Shown piece by piece: positions 1 to 5,463 of a stretch of DNA of 24,409 nt (the first letter of the stretch is position 1; the number at the start of each line of letters is the position of its first letter). The stretch comes from a virus. The translations under genes and the position numbers were made by a program. The stretch is taken from IMG/VR virus record IMGVR_UViG_3300045978_000190, positions 1 to 24,409 of that record. One strand, 5' to 3'. The notes below the pieces were generated by a model. It ran no database searches, was not told where the DNA came from, and saw only the letters and a list, made by a program, of their open reading frames with translations.

Positions 1-229
1 CCAGCATCTTTGGGCCCTCCGGAGAGACCTCAGCCCAGAGGCCTCCAAGAAGGTGCAGGAAGTGTTGGCGGTCCCGGCCCTTCCGGAGCGCCAGCTCGGT
101 GGCCTGCGCGATCTGCAGCGCCTCTTTGCGGTTAGTCTTGCGCGTTGAGAACTGGCGCCGCTGCCCACCCGGCAGGGTCACGCAAGCATACCAGTTAGAG
201 GTTCCCTTTCTGCGTCTGATAGAGGCCAT
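1..229 (-). CDS. int: Tyrosine-type integrase, N-terminal part (cut by window edge)
   Basis: The minus-strand frame opens with ATG at 229 and runs off the left edge after about 76 codons. The protein begins MASIRRRKGTSNWYACVTL, followed by a GG-turn and a basic QFSTRKTNRKEALQIA stretch. This short beta-sheet plus helix pattern (basic start, W-Y-A-C-V strand, then 'ST.KTN..EA') is typical of the arm-type DNA-binding domain at the N-terminus of phage tyrosine recombinases. The catalytic domain lies outside the window, so the R-H-R-Y residues cannot be checked. The context supports the call: a tRNA-derived att core and paired repeats lie directly upstream (230-414). It would act in the host cytoplasm on integration and excision. 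It is on the same strand as the late genes but separated from them by about 590 bp of non-coding DNA. Confidence 0.8.
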   Translation of the reverse strand, partial: MASIRRRKGTSNWYACVTLPGGQRRQFSTRKTNRKEALQIAQATELALRKGRDRQHFLHLLGGLWAEVSPEGPKML

Positions 230-251
230 ACTGACAACGGTTTTGCCAACA
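230..251. repeat. Direct repeat, left copy (candidate integrase arm site)
   Basis: A 22-bp element begins ACTGACAACGG and ends TGCCAACA. It matches the element at 393-414 at 19 of 22 positions; the only differences are three central bases (TTT here, AAA there). It starts at the base just upstream of the integrase ATG and is 163 bp from the other copy, with the tRNA-like att core between them. This layout is typical of arm-type integrase binding sites. The role is inferred. Confidence 0.6.
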
Positions 252-326
252 GTCCATGGCGGATCATGTAAGGTCAACCCTGTATTTATCAGGCTATAAC
301 AGGTCCACAAAGGCCTTCGTCGTTTC

Positions 327-353
327 GCGGGTTCGATTCCCGCCCTCGCCTCA
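327..353 (+). other. tRNA 3'-end fragment: attachment-site core
   Basis: GCGGGTTCGATTCCCGC (327-343) is a perfect T-arm: a 5-bp stem closing the 7-nt loop TTCGATT. It is followed by seven bases CCTCGCC (344-350) that would be the 3' strand of an acceptor stem, then T as discriminator base. No matching GGCGAGG 5' strand, D-arm or anticodon arm lies upstream, so this is only the 3' end of a tRNA. Phages that integrate into tRNA genes carry exactly this segment in attP or attL/R to restore the gene. The adjoining integrase and flanking repeats support an att site. The tRNA identity cannot be determined, and whether this is attP or an integrated junction cannot be decided from the window. Confidence 0.75.
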
Positions 354-392
354 GTCTTCAATACCAACGACTTACGCGATTCAGAGGAGCCT

Positions 393-414
393 ACTGACAA
401 CGGAAATGCCAACA
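393..414. repeat. Direct repeat, right copy (candidate integrase arm site)
   Basis: This is the partner of 230-251 with 19 of 22 identical bases, in the same orientation. It lies about 40 bp beyond the tRNA-like core, while the left copy lies about 75 bp before it, so the pair flanks the core asymmetrically. Confidence 0.6.
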
Positions 415-511
415 AACCCGGTGGATCGGGCCAGCGTCATGAGTGGTGGGGGTTTAAGGAAGGCGCATAGGAACCCAGTTGAGGCTTTAAGTGAAAGGCT
501 CAATTTCTCGT

Positions 512-561
512 TTTATCGGAATCCGATAAATTCCGGATTCCGGAAATTCCCGATTCCGGAA
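512..561. promoter_or_regulatory. Three tandem dyads (operator-like)
   Basis: Three head-to-tail palindromes share one design. TTTATCGG-AAT-CCGATAAA (512-530) has perfect 8-bp arms. TTCCGG-ATT-CCGGAA (531-545) has perfect 6-bp arms. The third (547-561) is TTCCCG-ATT-CCGGAA, with one mismatch in the arms. Each has a 3-base AAT/ATT centre, and the centres are 16-17 bp apart. Repeated dyads of this size typically bind a dimeric repressor or activator. No regulator is assigned; the HTH protein at 5169-5441 is the only DNA-binding candidate in the window besides the integrase. Confidence 0.5.
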
Positions 562-577
562 CGGTCCTCCGCGCGGC

Positions 578-680
578 GTGCGAAAGTATGCAGTTTCGCG
601 GGTTTTTCGCACAAAGTATGCGAGCAACGTGCGAAAGTATGCAGTTTCGCGGGTTTTCTCGCACAAAGTATGCGAGCAAT
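578..680. repeat. Two tandem 51/52-bp repeats, each with two dyads
   Basis: Copy 1 (578-628) and copy 2 (629-680) are nearly identical. They differ by one inserted base near the middle and by the last base. Each copy contains two inverted repeats: GCGAAA-N8-TTTCGC and (C)TCGCA-N7-TGCGA(G). The word AAAGTATGC occurs in the spacer side of each dyad, giving four copies at 583, 613, 634 and 665. The steps are 30, 21 and 31 bp, close to whole helical turns, so all four would face the same side of the DNA. This is an iteron- or operator-like array of unknown function. Confidence 0.7.
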
Positions 681-712
681 TGGCGCGTAGCGGGAGCTAC
701 TTGGCGCGTAGC
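680..712. repeat. 12-bp direct repeat with 21-bp period and small hairpin
   Basis: TTGGCGCGTAGC occurs at 680-691 and again at 701-712, exactly 21 bp (two helical turns) apart. The bases between them complete a perfect 5-bp hairpin, GTAGC-GGGA-GCTAC (687-700). It directly abuts the preceding 52-bp repeat. Confidence 0.5.
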
Positions 713-740
713 CGCCGAGCTCGAGGGGGGGGAGGATGCT

Positions 741-774
741 ACTTTTTGCGGGCTCCAGCGAGCTGGCAAAAAGT
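741..774. repeat. Long inverted repeat / hairpin
   Basis: ACTTTTTGC (741-749) is perfectly complementary to GCAAAAAGT (766-774). The loop holds a second stem, GCTC-CAGC-GAGC (752-763), so the whole element can fold into an extended hairpin. The T-run is in the 5' arm and the A-run in the 3' arm on both strands, which is the reverse of a normal Rho-independent terminator. A simple terminator is therefore unlikely. Confidence 0.5.
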
Positions 775-803
775 GACATGCCGGCCCCAACCCCGCACGC
801 AAC

Positions 804-821
804 AAAAGTTTGAAAACTTTT
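804..821 (-). terminator. AT-rich palindrome at the gene end (weak terminator candidate)
   Basis: AAAAGTTT-GA-AAACTTTT is a perfect 8-bp inverted repeat with a 2-base centre, overlapping the TAA stop of the PEP-CTERM gene. On the minus strand the 3' arm ends in TTTT, as in a terminator, but the stem is almost all A-T and the loop is very tight, so it would be weak. Confidence 0.2.
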
Positions 822-1392
822 AGGAGGCCCGGCGGCGGCGGAGCAGCAGGGGAAGGCCCGCCCCGGTCAGCAGGAGCAGGCTCGAGGGCTCCGGGATCAC
901 GCACGCATTGGGGGTCGGGATGCTGGCGCGGATGTCCGGGCCCTCGGAGCCGATCAGGACCACGCCAGGAAAGGGCGCGACGAAGTTGTAAAAGGACAGC
1001 TCGAGACTGGGCGCCGTCCCTATGGGCGTGATTGTGATCCCGTCCTCCTCGCCGGGAATCGGCCCGAAGGAGAACCCGCCGTTACTGTAGCCCGCGCTAT
1101 AACTCGGGGAGCCCTCTCCGCCCACGAGTGGCTCGCAGGCCACGGCCTGGAAGAGGTCGATCTCCTCGGGCCCGTCGCTGAGCGAGTAGACATACTGGAA
1201 AATGCCCCCGGCGATGTCCTCGTGATGGATGACCTCCCACTCAAGCACGAGGTCTGACCATTCCACCGGCGCCGGCTCCGGGTCGATCTCCAGATCGGCC
1301 AGGATCAGGGATCCGGAATCAATCGTTGTCGCGGCGAAGCCGCCCAGGGACAGGGCGAGGAAAGACAATAACGAGTAAAGAAGGGCCTTCAT
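820..1392 (-). CDS. PEP-CTERM-tailed secreted protein
   Basis: This 190-residue protein starts MKALLYSLLSFLALSLGGFA, an N-terminal signal peptide. It ends with a PEP-CTERM sorting signal: PEP at about 167-169, a hydrophobic stretch (SSLLLLTGAGLPLLL), then RRRRAS. In exosortase hosts such proteins are exported, cut near PEP and delivered to the outer surface or extracellular matrix. The middle part is acidic, beta-rich and of unknown function. Residues about 22-72 resemble residues 27-72 of the PEP-CTERM domain at the other end of the operon: both have S-G-S/T-L, L-x-x-A-D-L, then a W-E-V/I strand and a Y-x-Y/F strand. It is the last gene of the accessory block. Its leader carries AGGG four bases before the ATG. 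The PEP-CTERM call is firm; its purpose in a phage is unknown. Confidence 0.85.
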   Translation of the reverse strand: MKALLYSLLSFLALSLGGFAATTIDSGSLILADLEIDPEPAPVEWSDLVLEWEVIHHEDIAGGIFQYVYSLSDGPEEIDLFQAVACEPLVGGEGSPSYSAGYSNGGFSFGPIPGEEDGITITPIGTAPSLELSFYNFVAPFPGVVLIGSEGPDIRASIPTPNACVIPEPSSLLLLTGAGLPLLLRRRRAS

Positions 1393-1448
1393 TGGCCCTA
1401 GGATGCGTTAGCGGGGCGCGGTTGGGTATGCTGGGGAATGGCCCCTAA
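1393..1448 (-). promoter_or_regulatory. Shared leader upstream of the PEP-CTERM gene (copy A)
   Basis: On the minus strand the leader begins TTAGGGGCC, a motif that includes the TAG stop of the methyltransferase gene, then continues with a T-C-x-C-C block and GCATA. The same pattern precedes the other PEP-CTERM gene (24268-24324). The motif ends 47 nt before the start codon here and 48 nt there. GGGG and CCCC around the motif (1433-1445) could pair. It may be a promoter or RNA leader; the role is not known. Confidence 0.5.
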
Positions 1449-2170
1449 TTTCTGAGGCGCTGGTATGCCTTCCGAAGCGGCTTGGCGTGGATGTGGCCCT
1501 CTTCCCGGTGGAGTACTACGTCTCGCCAATACAGCACGTCGACGAGCGTCAGGCCGGCCGATTCGGCGATCTCATCAATGCGGGGATGTTCGATCTGATC
1601 GCAGTTGTCGACCATCAGGATCCCGCCGGCTGAGATCCGCGGTCCAAAGAACCGCGCCTCCTGGCAGACCGTCTCAGTGTGGTGCTCTCCATCCAGGTGG
1701 ACGAGCGCGTAGCTCCAGAGCGGATCGGCCACTTGCTCGCAGTAGACGCGGCTGGTCACACGAAAGAAGTGGTAGATACCAGCATAGGCGTCCTCTATGA
1801 CGGCTCGCAGGACCCGCTCCGTCCGTTCCCTCAGATTGGAATCCTTGTAAGAGTGAATGTAGTTAGTTTCCAGACTCTCGTAGGGGTCGATCCCGTGAAA
1901 GACTCTGTTCTGAGCCGCCGTATCGAGGCCGAGCAGGGCCGCGTAGATGCCACCGCCGGCACGGATGCCAACCTCGGCGATGATTCCCTCCGCCTGGTTG
2001 TCGACGACGGCACAGCGGGCCAGGCGGGCTATGGTCGCGTAGGCCTCCGGCGCCCCGTCGCCGGTGAGCGGCCGTAGAGCCGCAGGGACGGCGATCACGT
2101 CCCAGATGTAGGGCAGCCACCGGTTGGGCCAATCGTGCGCATAGGCCTGGAATCTGTGCGGTTCCTTCAT
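1445..2170 (-). CDS. Class I SAM-dependent methyltransferase (Methyltransf_24-like)
   Basis: The protein has 241 residues from ATG at 2170, which overlaps the TGA of the upstream gene as ATGA. The longer frame reaching back to 2416 lies over that gene and reads as shadow sequence. The SAM-binding motif I is IIAEVGIRAGGG (about 63-74), followed by the acidic strand FHGIDPYE (91-98). Later come ALVHLDGEHH (155-164) and AGGILMVDN (181-189), the usual order in the TylF / cephalosporin-hydroxylase-like group that methylates sugars and small molecules. It is the last of four overlapping sugar-modifying genes, so O-methylation of a glycan is the likely job. The substrate is unknown. It could modify host surface polysaccharide or phage tail proteins. 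Confidence 0.8.
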   Translation of the reverse strand: MKEPHRFQAYAHDWPNRWLPYIWDVIAVPAALRPLTGDGAPEAYATIARLARCAVVDNQAEGIIAEVGIRAGGGIYAALLGLDTAAQNRVFHGIDPYESLETNYIHSYKDSNLRERTERVLRAVIEDAYAGIYHFFRVTSRVYCEQVADPLWSYALVHLDGEHHTETVCQEARFFGPRISAGGILMVDNCDQIEHPRIDEIAESAGLTLVDVLYWRDVVLHREEGHIHAKPLRKAYQRLRN

Positions 2171-3405
2171 CGGGCGCGGAACTGAATGCCGTAGCCGTAG
2201 ATCCCATCCCATGGGTAATGGATGACGGAAATATCCTCGATGTTCCATCCGCCGGCTTCGATGTGCGGCACCATGTGAGGTAAGAGCTTGAGCTCGCCAT
2301 GATAGGCCGGGATGCCAGGCGCATACTCGTGCCCGGCCTGCTCGCCCTGTTGCTCGGGCGGCCGCGGGTCGAAGGGGAAGGTAACGAGGAGGATCCGGCC
2401 CGAGGCCACAACGCACTTGCGCGCCTCGGCGGCGCTGTGCGTTATCTCGGCCATGGGCAGATGCTCGAGGATGTCGCCCATGACGACCACGTCAAAGCGG
2501 TTGTGCAGGTGGGCCGGCATCGCCCGACAATCCGCCACCTCGTCAATCAAGCTCTCCCGGCCGGTCCACGGGCACCGTTCATTGATGTCAATGTTGTAGG
2601 CCCCATAGCGCTTCTTCAGATGCGCCGGATCTGCCGAGGCGCCGACGTTGAGGATCCGTGAGGTGGGGCGCCGCTTGCAGATCTCGGCGACGGCCGCCGC
2701 CTGATATTCCACGTGCCCCTCATAGGACGGATAGCCCTTGTCCCGGAACTGTGCCACATACTCCATCAAGCGCCACTTTCCCCAGTGGGCCGCATAGTGG
2801 AGGAACCAAGCATCCGTCTCTCCGGAGAAGCTCGCTAGGTGGTTCCATGTTTCATCCAGATCGGAGACCCGAAGCTCGGCGCGACGCACCGCCAGGTTGA
2901 AGCCGTGCTGATCCGCCCAGCCGTCCACGTAGGGCGGTCCCAACTGACGGCTGAGCCGGAGAACGCTCTGGCGGCGCATCAGCCAGACGCCGCTGTTGTA
3001 GTAGGGATGGAACTCGTCTCCCTCGCGGTTCATGATGTCGCGGCACCAGTTCAGGAACGCGTCCGGATGCATGAGGCGATCCTGCCAAAGCCAATCGGAG
3101 TCCGCATCGTGCTCCTCGAAGATGTTCGGCGCATCCGGTTTCGGGATCACGTCCAGATCGATGAAGAGGATGCGCTCATACTCCGAGAGCGCCGCCCAGC
3201 GGATGGCGTCGTATTTGATGAAATGCCTGCACGGGTAGCCGCCGCCCCAGTCCTCTTCAGTGATCTCCCGGAAGGCCGCGCCGCACCGGGCAGCGTATTC
3301 CCGCTGGAAGGGCAGCGTATAGAGGTGATAGTCGTAGAGCTGCGGCCCGGAGTTGACGGTCATGACGAGCCGGCGCTCACTGTCAGGATTAGAGGGCTTT
3401 TCCAT
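2167..3405 (-). CDS. Fusion protein: DxD glycosyltransferase + methyltransferase
   Basis: The protein has 412 residues in two parts. Residues 1 to about 220 look like a GT8-type or related retaining glycosyltransferase: strand RRLVMTVNSG, the metal-binding ILFIDLDVIPKPDA (DLD at 83-85), and NSGVWLMRR (137-145). Residues about 235-412 are a class I methyltransferase: RILNVGASADP (250-260), the acidic strand NIDINE (271-276) and FDVVVMGDILEHLP (304-317), which matches the D-x-L-E-H motif of Methyltransf_11-like enzymes. One polypeptide could thus add a sugar and methylate it. The start at 3405 overlaps the upstream gene by 17 bp. A later ATG (3363) would remove the first beta strand, so it is less likely. 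The acceptor glycan is unknown. Confidence 0.75.
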   Translation of the reverse strand: MEKPSNPDSERRLVMTVNSGPQLYDYHLYTLPFQREYAARCGAAFREITEEDWGGGYPCRHFIKYDAIRWAALSEYERILFIDLDVIPKPDAPNIFEEHDADSDWLWQDRLMHPDAFLNWCRDIMNREGDEFHPYYNSGVWLMRRQSVLRLSRQLGPPYVDGWADQHGFNLAVRRAELRVSDLDETWNHLASFSGETDAWFLHYAAHWGKWRLMEYVAQFRDKGYPSYEGHVEYQAAAVAEICKRRPTSRILNVGASADPAHLKKRYGAYNIDINERCPWTGRESLIDEVADCRAMPAHLHNRFDVVVMGDILEHLPMAEITHSAAEARKCVVASGRILLVTFPFDPRPPEQQGEQAGHEYAPGIPAYHGELKLLPHMVPHIEAGGWNIEDISVIHYPWDGIYGYGIQFRAR

Positions 3406-4030
3406 TTTGCCAGATCGTAGAGGGAAGGGACCAGTTGGCCGTCGCGATCGGAACCCGGAGCATCCAGGCGCTGATGTATTGGGCCTGATAGGCGTAGAGG
3501 ACGTCTACGGGGGTGTTGATGGGCAGCAGGACCTCCAGGAGCCGCGCGGCGCCGGCCGGGCTGACCAGGTAGGCCGGGATGCCGTAGGCGCTCCAGAGCG
3601 TCCGGGCCCATGGCGAAGCCATCTCCTCGGACTCAGGGCTCTGCTCGAGCTTGTGGGTCTCGTGGTTTACGTCATCCAAGAAGGCAATGCTCCAATCCTT
3701 GGGCAGAGCGCGAATCAGAGCGCGAATCATCGCGCCGGCATTCTTCGCCGTCCAGGTAACGTCATCCTCAATCACCAGATACGGGTTCTGCGAGGCGGCG
3801 ACGAGCTTCAGAATGTCGGCATGGCCCTGGGCGGCGCAGATCTCGGTCTTTCCCATCGCGCTTCTGGCATGGTCCGTAAAGGTGCATCCATCCATGTTTG
3901 CCGGCGTGTGACCCCAAAACATCAACGGCCGGATGCCGGCTCTCTCACATTGGCGGAGGGCGTATTCCCAGCGGTCAGGCCGGTTCTTTACCGCGAGCAT
4001 GATCGCCGGAGGCGAGCTTAGGCCATCCAT
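3389..4030 (-). CDS. Glycosyltransferase, GT25 (LPS biosynthesis type)
   Basis: This is a 213-residue protein. The N-terminus PPAIMLAVKNRPDRWEYA matches the 'hxxhNLxxRxxR' opening of GT25 enzymes. It is followed by MGKTEICAAQGHADILK (59-75), equivalent to the family's 'G.iGC..SH...' segment, and YLVIEDDV (84-91) with the EDD metal-binding motif. A GIPAYLVSPAGAARLL segment (about 150-165) matches 'aYliS..gA..ll'. GT25 enzymes typically transfer galactose or related sugars in LPS, O-antigen or capsule synthesis on the cytoplasmic side. The start at 4030 overlaps the upstream gene by 13 bp; an ATG at 4000 is an alternative. The sugar donor and acceptor cannot be read from the sequence. Confidence 0.75.
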   Translation of the reverse strand: MDGLSSPPAIMLAVKNRPDRWEYALRQCERAGIRPLMFWGHTPANMDGCTFTDHARSAMGKTEICAAQGHADILKLVAASQNPYLVIEDDVTWTAKNAGAMIRALIRALPKDWSIAFLDDVNHETHKLEQSPESEEMASPWARTLWSAYGIPAYLVSPAGAARLLEVLLPINTPVDVLYAYQAQYISAWMLRVPIATANWSLPSTIWQNGKAL

Positions 4031-4803
4031 CGTTTAGGCGTCTCATCCGAGCCCCAGGAGCATTCGGATTCGTGAAGGGCAAAGGTGAAATGCCGGATTG
4101 GGCCGAAGATCCGGCGGTTGAAGAGCCCGTAGTAGCACGGCAGCGAAAGGCCCTTGTAGTCCTCCTGATAGGCGGACCTCACCATGCGGAGGAAGTAGGC
4201 GAGCCGGTGGGGCCCGAAGGCCTGGAGGGTCGGGCGGTCGCGGAACTTCCACGCATAGGTCAGGAAGTGGCGCCAAAACCGCAGGCCCGGCCTGCTGAAC
4301 ATTAGACCGTTGGCGATCCCAGGCCCGAAGGAATCAATGCTGCGGCATTCCTCGAAGAAGATCAGCTTGTGTTCGCCGATCGGCTTCGATAGGTCGCGCA
4401 CTCTCTCGCAGTCCTCATCGGTTAGGAGGTCGAACCTGTAGACCCCATCACAATGCACGCGCGTCTCCTCGAAGAGTTCCCAGATGGGGCGCACAGGAAC
4501 GATGTCGAGATCGGAATAGAGGCCGCCGTAATGATATAAAACCACGTAGCGCGCAAAGTCCGCCTTCTTGATGTGCGGGAAATCTCCCTTGATGAGCGGG
4601 ATCTGGTCCCACTTGCGACGCCAGCGGCTGTTTCGGACGAGCCTATCTAAATCGTCAGCGCTCCAAAAGCGGATGCTCCATTCCGGATTGAGCCGTTGCC
4701 ATAGGTCCAAGTGTTCGGTGTATTGCTCGGGCATGTGCCCGCGGCCCTGCCACCAAGACACGTGGATGATCTTCGGAATCCATGGCCACGGAATAGCCAG
4801 CAT
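4018..4803 (-). CDS. Glycosyltransferase, GT32-like (DXD sugar-binding)
   Basis: This is a 261-residue protein. It opens PKIIHVSWWQG (10-20), the 'IPKiIHqiW' hallmark of GT32/Och1-like and capsular polysaccharide transferases. The catalytic block KKADFARYVVLYHYGG followed by LYSDLDIVP (79-103) contains the DxD motif at 98-100. A late NGLMFSRPGLRFW segment is also typical. It would act in the cytoplasm, adding a sugar to a surface glycan or a protein. It is the first of the four tightly overlapping sugar genes and starts 6 bp after the stop of the Tad1-like gene. I see no export signal. Confident in the fold, not in the substrate. Confidence 0.85.
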   Translation of the reverse strand: MLAIPWPWIPKIIHVSWWQGRGHMPEQYTEHLDLWQRLNPEWSIRFWSADDLDRLVRNSRWRRKWDQIPLIKGDFPHIKKADFARYVVLYHYGGLYSDLDIVPVRPIWELFEETRVHCDGVYRFDLLTDEDCERVRDLSKPIGEHKLIFFEECRSIDSFGPGIANGLMFSRPGLRFWRHFLTYAWKFRDRPTLQAFGPHRLAYFLRMVRSAYQEDYKGLSLPCYYGLFNRRIFGPIRHFTFALHESECSWGSDETPKRWMA

Positions 4804-4809
4804 GGCGGA

Positions 4810-5172
4810 TCACTCGGCGTGCGTACCCTCAACACCCCGCTGTTCACGGTCGGCGGTGCGGGTGTTGAGTGCCTGGAGGGCGGACCGCAGAAACAGCAGG
4901 GCCGAAGCATTCGCCTCGCAGGCGAAGCGGCTCTGCTGGTAATAATCGATCCTGTCAGCAGCCGCGGCGATGACATCCTCGACGAATGCCCCGTTGGGCT
5001 CTTTCCGTTCTGGATCTCTACCTAGCGGCCCGTTCTGCCAACTGATCGCGAAGCCTGTCCCGTAGGTAGAACCGCCGGCCGGATTTCCATCCGGATCGGC
5101 CCAGTGTTGGGATTTGAATCCTATTCTCATGACGTGGTTTTTTGATGCGTTGAGGATCTGGCCAAAAATCAT
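4810..5172 (-). CDS. Tad1-like protein (Acb2/Tad1 hairpin), candidate anti-Thoeris sponge
   Basis: This is a 120-residue protein. Conserved blocks as I remember them for the Tad1 family are all present: a QHWADPDGNPAGG beta segment (about 22-34), GTGFAISWQNGPLG (38-51), PNGAFVEDVIAAA (59-71), a two-helix hairpin, and the C-terminal RTADREQRGVEGTH motif. Tad1 proteins bind and sequester the TIR-derived gcADPR signal and so block the Thoeris defence. Older annotations of such proteins are often wrong ('ABC transporter ATPase'). ATG at 5172 overlaps the stop of the HTH gene (ATGA). ATG at 5130 is an alternative that would start just before the conserved part. Assignment is from memory of the family and needs a profile search. 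Confidence 0.65.
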   Translation of the reverse strand: MIFGQILNASKNHVMRIGFKSQHWADPDGNPAGGSTYGTGFAISWQNGPLGRDPERKEPNGAFVEDVIAAAADRIDYYQQSRFACEANASALLFLRSALQALNTRTADREQRGVEGTHAE

Positions 5173-5441
5173 CCGCCTCTGGCGCGCTTCTTCTTGGCCT
5201 TGGTCTTCTTCTTAGGCGCGCGCACCATGAGCTTTGAGGCCCGCTTGAGATAGTCTTCGACGTCCTGCTCCCGGAAGCGAACGCTTCTCCCGATCTTCAT
5301 CGCCCGCAGGTGCCCCTCATGCGCCAGCGTTGTGACGGTCCGAGGGGAGAGGCGGAGACGTGCGGCCACCTCGGCCTTGGTCAACATTGGTCCGGAAGGT
5401 TTCACGACGCGAAAGGACAGGAAAGGACGGGCAAAAGCCAT
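5169..5441 (-). CDS. Small excisionase-type helix-turn-helix protein
   Basis: This is a 90-residue protein. Residues 19-66 (MLTKAEVAARLRLSPRTVTT, then LAHEGHLRAMKIGRSVRFREQDVEDYL) are a classical HTH_17 / MerR-like winged-helix 'excisionase family' domain: helix, turn, recognition helix and the KIGR-S-VRF wing. A lysine/arginine-rich tail (KKKTKAKKKRARGG) follows and could bind DNA non-specifically. It could be an excisionase, a transcription regulator or a repressor; the dyad cluster near att (512-561) is an attractive but unproven target. The start at 5441 is preceded directly by GGGGA and lies inside a hairpin. An ATG at 5387 would still retain the whole domain. It sits between the tail genes and the accessory block. 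Confidence 0.75.
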   Translation of the reverse strand: MAFARPFLSFRVVKPSGPMLTKAEVAARLRLSPRTVTTLAHEGHLRAMKIGRSVRFREQDVEDYLKRASKLMVRAPKKKTKAKKKRARGG

Positions 5442-5460
5442 TCCCCAGAATGGCCCCTAA
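5437..5460 (-). promoter_or_regulatory. Hairpin over the HTH-gene start plus third TTAGGGGCC motif
   Basis: GCCATTC (5437-5443) and GAATGGC (5448-5454) form a perfect 7-bp inverted repeat around a 4-base loop. The start codon of the HTH gene lies in one arm, and its GGGG in the loop and neighbouring arm. The TTAGGGGCC motif (5452-5460, minus strand), also found before both PEP-CTERM genes, overlaps it. This could be translational occlusion or an autoregulatory operator. Confidence 0.4.
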
Positions 5461-5463
5461 GTA

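Larger units (their letters stand above)
415..819. other. Non-coding regulatory-looking region, rich in dyads and repeats
   Basis: No convincing gene lies between the att region and the stop codon of the PEP-CTERM gene at 820. Open frames here run straight through the repeats, the att core or the neighbouring gene in a wrong frame, and resemble nothing. The stretch holds, in order, three tandem dyads (512-561), two 51/52-bp repeats (578-680), a 12-bp direct repeat with a small hairpin (680-712), a long hairpin (741-774) and an AT palindrome (804-821). It could hold operators, a replication origin or a structured RNA at the end of the late transcript. The sequence alone does not decide between these. 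Confidence 0.6.

Noticed and set aside
578-680. CRISPR array
   Set aside because: Only two adjoining repeats with no spacers between them; the repeats abut directly.
256-690. Plus-strand open frame of 144 codons across the att region
   Set aside because: It runs through the tRNA fragment and the 51-bp repeats, so its repeated protein segments only mirror the DNA repeats. No family resemblance and no start signal.
741-774. Hairpin as a Rho-independent terminator
   Set aside because: The T-run precedes the stem and the A-run follows on both strands, opposite to a terminator.
500-904. Minus-strand frame of 134 codons overlapping the PEP-CTERM gene end
   Set aside because: It overlaps the 3' end of the well-supported PEP-CTERM gene in another frame and reads through the dyad/repeat region.
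2171-2416. N-terminal extension of the methyltransferase to 2416
   Set aside because: The extra 82 codons are an out-of-frame shadow of the upstream fusion gene; the ATGA overlap at 2167-2170 gives the better start.
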